A stretch of 8,293 nucleotides of DNA from 66-474 sp036759545 (GTDB lineage Bacteria; Pseudomonadota; Gammaproteobacteria; Xanthomonadales; Rhodanobacteraceae), in NCBI GenBank assembly GCA_036759545.1, contig DAIOUL010000096.1:1-8293 (forward strand). Reading direction: 5' to 3'. Shown here piece by piece: positions 1 to 6,763 of this stretch. The stretch's first letter is position 1. The number at the start of each line of letters is the position of its first letter. The notes beneath the pieces are model-generated. The model was not told the DNA's origin. It did not search any database and saw only the letters and a list, made by a program, of their open reading frames with translations. The translations under genes were made by a program, and so were the position numbers.

Positions 1-68
1 ACGGTTACGATCTGTACTTTCCGTATTGGGCCTTGGCGAGCTATCGCAATGCCCGGATGCGCGGATGA
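1..68 (+). CDS. shc: Squalene-hopene cyclase, C-terminal end only (partial)
   Basis: The frame whose first full codon is at base 3 reads GYDLYFPYWALASYRNARMRG and then stops with TGA at 66-68. This resembles the conserved C-terminal tail of squalene-hopene cyclases, which end in a segment like YFPLWALxRYRN. The family cyclises squalene to hopene (diploptene) and diplopterol at the inner membrane face. Only 21 residues are visible, so the call rests on this tail plus the adjoining hopanoid genes hpnG and hpnA. The stop codon lies inside the start of hpnG, giving a 20-base overlap that suggests translational coupling. The rest of the gene lies upstream of the window. Confidence 0.8.
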   Translation, partial: GYDLYFPYWALASYRNARMRG

Positions 69-735
69 GATCGCTCTCGGTGTGATCGTGGGGATGCCGG
101 CGGAGGCGGCTGGGTTGCGCAACAGCCGTTGCGAAGTTCTCGTGGCGGGTATCGGTTGCGAACGCGCACGCTCCGCGGCTGCCCACATGATCGAACGCGG
201 CGTACGCGCCTTGTTGAGCTGGGGCATGGCGGGGGGCTTGTCTTCGCAATTGAAGCGCGGAGAGCTGTTGCTGCCGCGTCGCGTGGTTTCGGAACGAGGC
301 GAGTGGCCGACGGATGCTCGATTGCGCATGCAGTTGCTGCGCACGGTGCCGGACGTGCACGAAATCGACGCGCTCTATTGCAGCGATGCTCCGGTAATTT
401 CCCTGGACCGCAAACGCGAGCTGGCGAATCGCGGGTTTGATGCGGTGGACATGGAGAGCGCAGGCGTTGCGACCGCGGCATCGCAGGCAGGCGTGCCGTT
501 CGCCATGCTGAAGGCGATATGCGATCCCGCATCGCGAGCGGTTCCCGCGTTGGCGCTTCGCATGCTCGATGAAACTGGTCGGTTGCGTGTTTCAGCCATG
601 TTTGGTGCGGCGCGCGCCGGCCCGCGCGCATGGGGGGAATTGCGCGCGCTGCGCAATGATTTCGCCGTTGCACGCGCGAGCTTGCGGCGCGTCGCGCGAA
701 CGCTGCCGTCGCTTGCGGAAGAGGTCGTGTCGTGA
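49..735 (+). CDS. hpnG: Hopanoid-associated nucleoside phosphorylase HpnG
   Basis: This 228-residue protein looks like the HpnG branch of the purine nucleoside phosphorylase / MTA-SAH nucleosidase superfamily. In the hopanoid pathway HpnG removes adenine from adenosylhopane, giving a ribosyl (phosphoribosyl) hopane for bacteriohopanepolyol assembly. Visible marks are an N-terminal strand with VIVGMPAEAAGL (residues 12-23), VAGIGCERA (32-40), a glycine-rich LSWGMAGGL segment (56-64), and DAVDMESAGVA (131-141), which carries the Met-Glu-Ser signature of the ribose site. KAICDPA (155-161) matches the usual KxISDxA region with Cys for Ser. The ATG at 49 has only a weak GCGAG upstream and overlaps shc by 20 bases. 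Later in-frame starts (GTG 82, ATG 94) would cut the first beta strand. The stop overlaps hpnA by four bases. The family call is strong; the biochemistry is from homologues. Confidence 0.87.
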   Translation: MPGCADEIALGVIVGMPAEAAGLRNSRCEVLVAGIGCERARSAAAHMIERGVRALLSWGMAGGLSSQLKRGELLLPRRVVSERGEWPTDARLRMQLLRTVPDVHEIDALYCSDAPVISLDRKRELANRGFDAVDMESAGVATAASQAGVPFAMLKAICDPASRAVPALALRMLDETGRLRVSAMFGAARAGPRAWGELRALRNDFAVARASLRRVARTLPSLAEEVVS

Positions 736-1724
736 GCGACACCATGCTGGTCACCGGCGCCAGCGGTTTCATCGGCTCGGCCATCGTGCGCTGCCTGCTG
801 GATGCGGGATTTCGCGTGCGCGCCTTGGTGCGTCAGCACAGCCGTCGCGACAATCTCGACGGACTCGACATCGAATATGCGATCGGCGACATCCGCGATC
901 GCGCATCGCTCGATCAAGCGATGCAGGGCTGCACAGGCGTGTTCCATGCCGCCGCCGACTACCGCATGTGGGTCCCGCATCCGTCGGAAATCTACGTCGC
1001 CAACGTGCGCGGCAGCCGCAACGTCGTGCTGGCGGCTGGACACGCAGGCGTGCAGCGAATGGTTTACACCAGCAGTGTCGCGACCTTGGGATTGCACGAA
1101 GACGGCACGCCCGCTGACGAAGATACGTCCGCCAGTTACCGCGACATGATCGGCCATTACAAACGTTCCAAGTTCCTGGCCGAACGGCGCGTGCGCGAGT
1201 TGGCGAAAGCACGAAATGTGGATCTGGTGACCGTCAATCCCGCCGCGCCGGTGGGCCCGCGCGACATCAAGCCCACGCCGACCGGCCGCATGATCCTGGA
1301 CGCCGCGCGCGGACGCATGCCGGCGTACGTCGATTCGGGGCTGGACATCGTGCACGTGGACGATGTCGCGACGGGGCATCTGCTGGCCTGGCAGCGCGGT
1401 GCGAACGGCAGACGTTACATTCTCGGCGGCGAAAACCTGAGCCTGCGCGAAATCCTGACGCGCGTGGCGCGGATCGCCGGACGCAAGCCGCCGCGCTTCC
1501 GGGTTTCACCGGGTCTGGTGCTGCCGCTGGCGCACGCCGCCGAACGCTGGGCGCGCGTCAGCGGCCGCGAACCCTTGCTGACCGTTGCAGGCGTGGAGCT
1601 TTCGCGCAAGCACATGTATTTCTCGCACGCGCGTGCGACGCGCGAACTGGGCTACTCGCCGCGTCCGGCGCAAGCCGCGTTGGAGGATGCGGTGCGGTGG
1701 TTCGATGAGCATGGGTACCTCTGA
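732..1724 (+). CDS. hpnA: Hopanoid-associated NAD(P)-dependent sugar epimerase-like protein HpnA
   Basis: This is an extended short-chain dehydrogenase/reductase of 330 residues, the usual length for HpnA. The N-terminal Rossmann nucleotide-binding loop is VTGASGFIGS (7-16), with the conserved GDIRD (52-56) and FHAAADY (71-77) segments. The catalytic set is YTSS (112-115) and the Tyr143-xxx-Lys147 pair (YKRSK), followed by the NPAAPVGPRD loop (169-178) that is typical of this subfamily. The exact substrate of HpnA is not settled; it is conserved in hopanoid loci and is thought to act on the side chain or its sugar precursors. The start is GTG at 732, overlapping the hpnG stop as GTGA. GGAAGAGG at 717-724 serves as ribosome binding site; the in-frame ATG at 744 is too far from it. 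It is the last gene before a 94-base gap. Confidence 0.9.
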   Translation: MSDTMLVTGASGFIGSAIVRCLLDAGFRVRALVRQHSRRDNLDGLDIEYAIGDIRDRASLDQAMQGCTGVFHAAADYRMWVPHPSEIYVANVRGSRNVVLAAGHAGVQRMVYTSSVATLGLHEDGTPADEDTSASYRDMIGHYKRSKFLAERRVRELAKARNVDLVTVNPAAPVGPRDIKPTPTGRMILDAARGRMPAYVDSGLDIVHVDDVATGHLLAWQRGANGRRYILGGENLSLREILTRVARIAGRKPPRFRVSPGLVLPLAHAAERWARVSGREPLLTVAGVELSRKHMYFSHARATRELGYSPRPAQAALEDAVRWFDEHGYL

Positions 1725-1818
1725 GACGCGTTCGCGGAAATTCAAGACGTTGTCAGCATTTGTTCACAGGATGAATACGCGTTGGCTTTATCATGAAGAA
1801 GTCCGAAAGGGAGCTTCG
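1725..1818 (+). promoter_or_regulatory. Intergenic gap before the mevalonate cassette; possible weak promoter
   Basis: This is the only sizeable gap between protein genes in the block, and it is visibly less GC-rich than the flanking genes. It holds TTGTCA at 1750-1755, which resembles a -35 box, and TATCAT at 1789-1794, which matches five of six bases of a -10 box. They are 33 bases apart and do not form a pair, and no good partner for either is seen. The strong AGGGAG ribosome binding site of mvaD is at 1808-1813. An internal promoter for the mevalonate genes is plausible but not demonstrated. No terminator hairpin with a T run is visible. Confidence 0.25.
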
Positions 1819-2808
1819 ATGACAGGTACGGCGCTGGCGCATCCGAACATCGCGCTGATCAAATACTGGGGCAAGCGCGAGATCGGTGCGAACGTGCCGG
1901 CAACGGGTTCGCTGTCGATCACGCTGGATGCGCTGGCCACCCGCACGCGCGTGGAGTTCGATGCCGCACTCGATCGCGACGAGCTGTTTCTGGACGGCAA
2001 ATCCGATACCGCTGCTTTGGCGCGCGTCACAGCGTGTCTGGACTCGTTGCGCGCGATCGCGCGAGACGACCGCCGCGCACGGATTGAAACACGCAACGAT
2101 TTTCCGACGGCTGCCGGTCTGGCTTCGTCGGCTTCGGGTTTTGCGGCGTTGGTGACCGCGGCGAGCGCGGCACTGGATTTGCGAATGGATCGGCACACGT
2201 TGTCGAAACTGGCGCGACGTGCCTCGGGTTCGGCGGCGCGTTCGCTGTACGGCGGTTTCGTGGTGCTGCATGCGGGGCGCGATGACGATGACGATCCCGC
2301 CGCACAACCGTTGCTCGGCGCGGGCGAATGGCCGCTGAGCGTGGTGATCGCGATCACCACGCGCGCGCCGAAAGAAACCGGATCGCGTGCGGGCATGCAA
2401 TCCAGCCGCGGCAGTTCGCCGTTCTATTCGGCCTGGCTGGAGAGAGCTGATCACGATCTGGCGGTCGCACAAGCCGCTCTGCTGGCGCGCGACTTCGCGC
2501 AGCTCGCCGAAATCAGCGAATACAATTGCCTGAAGATGCACGCGGTGATGCAGAGCAGCCGGCCGCCCTTGATCTACTGGAACGGTGCGACGGTCGAATG
2601 CATGCGCCGCGTGCGCGAGTTGCGCGGACAGGGCGGGGTACAAGTCTTTTTCACCATCGATGCCGGACCGCAAGTGAAGGCGATCTGCGCTCCAGAAGAT
2701 GCCGCCCGCGTCGCTGCAGCGCTCCGTGATGTGGCTGGAGTGGAATCGGTTCTGGTCAGCGGCATCGGCGAAGGCGCGAGAGCGCTGCAAACCGAGGAGA
2801 TCGCCTGA
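1819..2808 (+). CDS. mvaD: Diphosphomevalonate decarboxylase
   Basis: This GHMP-superfamily enzyme of 329 residues catalyses the ATP-dependent decarboxylation of mevalonate 5-diphosphate to isopentenyl diphosphate. The family signature is complete: ALAHPNIALIKYWGKR (5-20), PATGSLSITL (27-36), the phosphate-binding loop NDFPTAAGLASSASGFAAL (93-111), SGSAARSLYGGF (136-147) with the conserved Arg141, and FFTIDAGPQVK (277-287) with the catalytic Asp281. The Asp/Lys/Arg set argues for a true decarboxylase rather than an archaeal mevalonate 3-kinase. The ATG at 1819 is preferred because AGGGAG (1808-1813) sits five bases upstream. An in-frame ATG at 1771 would add 16 residues ahead of the conserved start but has no spaced ribosome binding site. 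Five consecutive Asp (155-159) form an unusual acidic loop. The stop overlaps the next start by one base (TGATG). Confidence 0.95.
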   Translation: MTGTALAHPNIALIKYWGKREIGANVPATGSLSITLDALATRTRVEFDAALDRDELFLDGKSDTAALARVTACLDSLRAIARDDRRARIETRNDFPTAAGLASSASGFAALVTAASAALDLRMDRHTLSKLARRASGSAARSLYGGFVVLHAGRDDDDDPAAQPLLGAGEWPLSVVIAITTRAPKETGSRAGMQSSRGSSPFYSAWLERADHDLAVAQAALLARDFAQLAEISEYNCLKMHAVMQSSRPPLIYWNGATVECMRRVRELRGQGGVQVFFTIDAGPQVKAICAPEDAARVAAALRDVAGVESVLVSGIGEGARALQTEEIA

Positions 2809-3878
2809 TGCGCATCCAGACCACAGCGCCGGGCAAGCTGGTGTTGTGCGGCGAATATGCCGTGCTGGGAGGCGCGCCGGCGTTGGTGCTGGCCGTGAAC
2901 GCGCATGCGCGGGTTTCGCTGGACGACGCAAGCGAAGGCGTATTTCAGATCAGCGCCCCGGACGTGGGCGTGGCGAACGCGTACTTCGGATTCGATGCAC
3001 ATGGCCGCGTGCGCTGGGATGGCCTGGGCGATGCGCAGCACGGACGTCTGGATCTGGTCACGCGGGTCGTCGAGGTTTTCGGCGCGAGGCAGGCTTCGTT
3101 CCACGCATCTATAGATACCAGTGAATTCGCATTCGACGGTCAAAAGCTCGGCCTGGGATCCAGCGCCGCGCTCTCCGTCGCTCTTGCCGGTGCCTTGCGC
3201 GCGCGTGCGCGGCGCGAGCCACCGGCACTCGAAGAATTGATCGCGCTGCACCGCCGATGGCAAGGTGGAGGCAGCGGCGTGGATGTGGCTGCGAGTTACA
3301 GCGGCGGCCTGTCGATCTACCGGTTGCTTGATGGCCAGCCGTCCATCGAGCGTGTGCGATGGCCGGCCGCGCTGCACGGGTGCTGCGTCTGGTCCGGGCA
3401 GGTTGCCGACACGGGCGCGCAACTGCACCGGCTTGCGGACTGGCGCGCGCACGCGCCGACAGCGCACGCGCTGCTCATGCGTGAACTCGCTCGGGAGGCG
3501 GAGAACGCAGCGACGGCGATTCGCAAGAACGATGCTGTCGCTGTGCTGCATTCCATCGCAACGTACGGACATCGCCTGCGCGAGTTCGGCAATGCGTCCG
3601 GCTTGAACATTTTCACCGAAGGACACGACACCCTGTCGGCCACCGCGGAACGTCTCGGCGTGATCTACAAGCCCTGCGGTGCCGGTGGGGATATCGGCAT
3701 CGCACTGTCGTCGGACCAGCAGCGTTTGGATGAATTCCGTCGCTCGCTGAAACCCGCCGGCTTCCACGAAGTCGCATTGAAACCTTCAGATCGCGATCTG
3801 CGGGTACGCCACGAACGATTCCAGTCTGCACGAGAAGCACAGGACCATGCAGGAAGATACGTCGCCACAACGTGTTGA
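2808..3878 (+). CDS. mvaK2: Phosphomevalonate kinase (GHMP kinase family)
   Basis: This 356-residue GHMP kinase is best read as phosphomevalonate kinase, which phosphorylates 5-phosphomevalonate to the 5-diphosphate used by MvaD. Motif 1 is TAPGKLVLCGEYAVLGG (6-22), motif 2 is KLGLGSSAALSVALAGAL (113-130), and GGGSGVDVAASYSGGLSIY (153-171) matches the GSGxDxAAS segment of bacterial phosphomevalonate kinases. Motif 3 is KPCGAGGDIGIAL (288-300), which has one Gly fewer than the GAGGGD that is common in the family. Context supports the call: mevalonate kinase and the decarboxylase are accounted for next door, so this fills the missing kinase step. About 30 C-terminal residues (327-356) are charged and look like an extension. 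GAGGAG at 2794-2799 is a good ribosome binding site eight bases before the ATG. Automatic annotation could label it simply as mevalonate kinase. Confidence 0.85.
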   Translation: MRIQTTAPGKLVLCGEYAVLGGAPALVLAVNAHARVSLDDASEGVFQISAPDVGVANAYFGFDAHGRVRWDGLGDAQHGRLDLVTRVVEVFGARQASFHASIDTSEFAFDGQKLGLGSSAALSVALAGALRARARREPPALEELIALHRRWQGGGSGVDVAASYSGGLSIYRLLDGQPSIERVRWPAALHGCCVWSGQVADTGAQLHRLADWRAHAPTAHALLMRELAREAENAATAIRKNDAVAVLHSIATYGHRLREFGNASGLNIFTEGHDTLSATAERLGVIYKPCGAGGDIGIALSSDQQRLDEFRRSLKPAGFHEVALKPSDRDLRVRHERFQSAREAQDHAGRYVATTC

Positions 3879-3900
3879 ACCGGTACAGGAGCAACATCTC

Positions 3901-6177
3901 ATGGAAGAGCGAATCCAGCCCGTTGCGCCGGCGCCCGCGCGTTCGCGCATGCCCGGCTTCTACAAGCTTTCGGTTTCCGAACGGCTGCAATGGCTGCGGG
4001 AACGCCGGCTTCTGTCGCGCGACGACTGCGGTGCACTGCTGAGCGGCCGGCACACGCTGAGTGTCGAATCCGCCGACAAGATGATCGAGAACGTGGTCGG
4101 CGTGATGGGCTTGCCCGTCGGCCTCGGCCTCAATTTCCTGATCAACGACAAGGAATATCTGGTGCCGCTGGTGGTCGAGGAACCCTCGATCGTGGCGGCG
4201 CTCAGTTCGGCCGCGAAACTGGTGCGCGCCGCCGGTGGTTTTCGCGCGGAAAGCACGCGGCCGATCCTGATCGGGCAGGTGCAAGTGGTGGACGTCGCGC
4301 ACGCGGCGAAGGCGCAGGCCGCGCTACTGCGGCGCAAGGACGAGATCATCAATCTCGCCAACAGCCTGCATCCGAACATGGTCGCGCGCGGCGGCGGTGC
4401 CGAGGACATCGAGGTGATGATCCACGCTTCCCCGGACGGCGGCCGCGACATGGTGGTGCTGCATCTGCTGGTGGATACCTGCGATGCGATGGGCGCGAAC
4501 CTCGTCAACACCATGTGCGAAGGCGTGGCGCCGCTGGTCGAGGCCATCACCGGCGGCAAGGTGTTCCTGCGGATTCTCTCCAACCTCACCGACCGCGCAC
4601 TGGTGCGGGCGAGCTGCACGATCCCGGTTCGGCTGCTGCACGGCAAACGCCACGATGGCGAACAGGTGCGCGACGGCATCATTCTGGCGAACGACCTGGC
4701 GATCGTCGATCCGTACCGCGCCGCCACGCACAACAAGGGCGTGATGAACGGTGTGGATGCGGTGGCGCTCGCCACCGGCAACGATTGGCGCGCGCTGGAA
4801 GCCGCGGCGCACGCCTACGCCGCGCGCGGCAAGGGCTATACCTCGCTGACGCGCTGGTACAAAAACGAAAACGGCGACCTGGCCGGCAGCATCGAAATCC
4901 CGATGAAGGTCGGCACGGTCGGCGGGCCGCTGCAATCCAATCCGACCGTCGCGATCAATCATCACCTGCTGGGCATCAAGAACGCGCGCGAACTGGCCGA
5001 GGTGATGGGCGCGGTGGGTCTGGCGCAGAACTTCTCTGCGCTGCGCGCACTGGTGACCGACGGCATACAGCAAGGCCACATGAGCCTGCACGCGCGCAGT
5101 GTGGCGACCGCGGCGGAAGCGCCGCCGGATATCTTCGATCGGGTGGTCGAACGTTTGCTGGAAGACGGCGAGATCAAGATCTGGAAAGCGCGGCAGATCA
5201 TCGCCGAATTGCGCGGCCAACCTGCGCCGCCTGCACCGGCTCCCACACAGGTTTCCGAAGAAGACGCGGCCGGGCACGGCAAGGTGATCCTGCTGGGCGA
5301 GCACGCGGTGGTGTACGGACGCCACGCGATCGCCGCGCCCGTGCCGCTGGCGATCCGCGCCCGCGTGGAAGAAGCCGAGGAGGGCATCACGCTGGCGATC
5401 CCACGCTGGGGCATCGAGCAGCATCTGCACCAGCACGTCGCGCATCCGGGTTCGTTCGCGCAATCGCTGACGATGCTGCTGAAAAAACTCGATATCGCCG
5501 ATCGCAGGATGCGCGTGCAGGTTTTTCCCAGCGTGCCGCGCGCGATGGGTCTTGGAGGTTCCGCGGCGCTGGCAGTGGCGGTGATCCGCGCGCTGGACCG
5601 GCATTGCAAACTGGATCTCTCCGACGAACAAATCTGCGCACTGGCTTACGAATGCGAAAAGATCGCGCACGGCACGCCGAGCGGTATCGACAACACGGTG
5701 GCGACTTTCGGCCGCGCAATTCTCTATCGCCGCGGCGAGCCGCCGATGGTCAAGCCGTTGAATCTGGAAGAACCTCTGCCTCTGGTCATTGGCCTCTCCG
5801 GCACGGAAAGCCTGACCGCGAAGATGGTCGCGCGCGTGCGCGAAGCGTGGCAGCGCAATCGCGCGTTGTACGAGCGCATCTTCGACGAGATCGATGCGTT
5901 GACCCTGCACGCGGTGGAAGCACTGGCCGCGCGCGACTTGCCGCAACTCGGCGAGCTGATGAATATTTGCCAGGGCCAGTTGAATGCGCTGCAGGTGTCG
6001 AGCTGGGAAGTCGAGGAACTGCTGCAGATCGCGCGCGACAATGGCGCGCTCGGCGCAAAGCTCACTGGCGGGGGCGGCGGCGGTTCGGTGATCGCGTTGT
6101 GTCCGGACAGCGGCGAGCGCGTGGTGCGCGCGATGCGTGCCGCGGGTTATCAGGCCATGGAGGTGCAACTTGGCTGA
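3901..6177 (+). CDS. mvaA-mvaK1: Fused class II HMG-CoA reductase - mevalonate kinase
   Basis: One uninterrupted frame of 758 codons encodes two consecutive mevalonate enzymes. Residues ~17-430 are a full class II HMG-CoA reductase. The four catalytic residues can be placed against the Pseudomonas mevalonii enzyme: Glu94 in EEPSIVAA, Lys279 in HNKGVMNG, Asp295 in GNDWRA and His393 in GHMSLHAR. A Pro/Ala-rich linker (439-457, QPAPPAPAPT followed by acidic residues) leads into a complete mevalonate kinase (~458-758). That domain has HGKVILLGEHAVVYG (459-473), PRAMGLGGSAALAVA (546-560), HGTPSGIDNTVATFG (590-604) with catalytic Asp597, and KLTGGGGGGSVIAL (720-733). The product would reduce HMG-CoA to mevalonate and phosphorylate it. 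AGGAG (3887-3891) nine bases before ATG 3901 favours this start. ATG 3847 would add 18 residues and overlap the previous gene, with AGGA only two bases away. No separate start or ribosome binding site for the kinase is seen at the linker. Confidence 0.95.
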   Translation: MEERIQPVAPAPARSRMPGFYKLSVSERLQWLRERRLLSRDDCGALLSGRHTLSVESADKMIENVVGVMGLPVGLGLNFLINDKEYLVPLVVEEPSIVAALSSAAKLVRAAGGFRAESTRPILIGQVQVVDVAHAAKAQAALLRRKDEIINLANSLHPNMVARGGGAEDIEVMIHASPDGGRDMVVLHLLVDTCDAMGANLVNTMCEGVAPLVEAITGGKVFLRILSNLTDRALVRASCTIPVRLLHGKRHDGEQVRDGIILANDLAIVDPYRAATHNKGVMNGVDAVALATGNDWRALEAAAHAYAARGKGYTSLTRWYKNENGDLAGSIEIPMKVGTVGGPLQSNPTVAINHHLLGIKNARELAEVMGAVGLAQNFSALRALVTDGIQQGHMSLHARSVATAAEAPPDIFDRVVERLLEDGEIKIWKARQIIAELRGQPAPPAPAPTQVSEEDAAGHGKVILLGEHAVVYGRHAIAAPVPLAIRARVEEAEEGITLAIPRWGIEQHLHQHVAHPGSFAQSLTMLLKKLDIADRRMRVQVFPSVPRAMGLGGSAALAVAVIRALDRHCKLDLSDEQICALAYECEKIAHGTPSGIDNTVATFGRAILYRRGEPPMVKPLNLEEPLPLVIGLSGTESLTAKMVARVREAWQRNRALYERIFDEIDALTLHAVEALAARDLPQLGELMNICQGQLNALQVSSWEVEELLQIARDNGALGAKLTGGGGGGSVIALCPDSGERVVRAMRAAGYQAMEVQLG

Positions 6178-6763
6178 TGCACCTGTCCAGGATGCCGTGG
6201 TGTCCTCGGAAGCCGAGCAACTGATCCTGGTCGACGAGCAGGATCGCGAGATCGGCAGCGACAGCAAGGCCGCGTGCCATGACGCGCACGGCATGCTGCA
6301 TCGTGCGTTTTCGCTGTTCGTGTTCAACGGGCGCGGCGAATTGCTGCTGCAGCGGCGCAGCGCATCGAAGCGGCTCTGGCCGGGTTACTGGGCCAACAGC
6401 TGTTGCAGTCATCCCCGCCGCGGCGAAGACATGCAAACCGCTACACGCCGGCGTCTTCTGGAGGAACTGGGGCTCGAGTGCGAGCTGAAGTTCCTCTACA
6501 AGTTTCAATACCAGGCGGACTACAAAGAACTCGGCGCCGAGCGCGAGCTCTGCTGGGTGTATGTTGGCTCAACCGACGCGCCCGTGCGCACGAATGCCAA
6601 CGAGATCGCGGACTGGCGGTTCATTGCGCCGGAAAAACTGGACCGTGAAATCGCGCTGCACGCTGAACGCTTCACACCGTGGTTGCGCCTGGAGTGGCAA
6701 CGTCTGCGCAGCGAGTTCAGAAACGAGCTGCCGAACGTGCGAGTCAAGGAGGACGAGGCATGA
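6170..6763 (+). CDS. idi: Isopentenyl-diphosphate delta-isomerase, type 1 (TTG start)
   Basis: This 197-residue Nudix-fold isomerase interconverts isopentenyl and dimethylallyl diphosphate, the last step before prenyl chain synthesis. Conserved segments are HRAFSLFVFNGRGELLLQRR (44-63), WPGYWANSCCSHP (70-82) with the catalytic Cys79 (equivalent to Cys67 of E. coli Idi), the Nudix-like helix RRRLLEELGL (93-102), and ERELCWVYVG (124-133) with catalytic Glu126 (E. coli Glu116). The start is assigned to TTG at 6170 because a near-perfect GGAGGT lies at 6159-6164, six bases upstream. The in-frame ATG at 6137 is deep in the kinase domain and would add 11 unrelated residues. The start overlaps the fusion gene by eight bases and the end overlaps hpnH by four (ATGA), so translation is probably coupled on both sides. 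Confidence 0.93.
   Translation: MADAPVQDAVVSSEAEQLILVDEQDREIGSDSKAACHDAHGMLHRAFSLFVFNGRGELLLQRRSASKRLWPGYWANSCCSHPRRGEDMQTATRRRLLEELGLECELKFLYKFQYQADYKELGAERELCWVYVGSTDAPVRTNANEIADWRFIAPEKLDREIALHAERFTPWLRLEWQRLRSEFRNELPNVRVKEDEA

Noticed and set aside
375..1379. A 334-codon open frame on the - strand opposite hpnG and hpnA
   Set aside because: It spans the junction of two well-supported genes on the other strand and shows no conserved motif.
1585..1818. Upstream extension of mvaD to a start at 1585 or 1771
   Set aside because: The 1585 start lies inside hpnA in another frame, and 1771 lacks a properly spaced ribosome binding site; 1819 has AGGGAG at five bases and begins right before the conserved N-terminus.
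1753..2931. A 392-codon open frame on the - strand opposite mvaD
   Set aside because: Antisense shadow with Arg/Gln-rich, low-information sequence and no domain.
4621..6177. Possible assembly-made join of two separate genes at the HMG-CoA reductase/kinase border
   Set aside because: The linker is in frame, of normal base composition, and both domains are complete at the border, so a real fusion is the simplest reading; read coverage would settle it.
4324..6327. A 667-codon open frame on the - strand opposite the fusion gene
   Set aside because: It is a mirror frame created by GC-rich codon bias; its translation is Arg/His/Gln-rich with no recognisable domain, while the + strand frame is a clear enzyme.
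6679..6759. Upstream extension of hpnH into idi
   Set aside because: It would read idi out of frame; ATG 6760 has AAGGAGG seven bases upstream and fits the family N-terminus.
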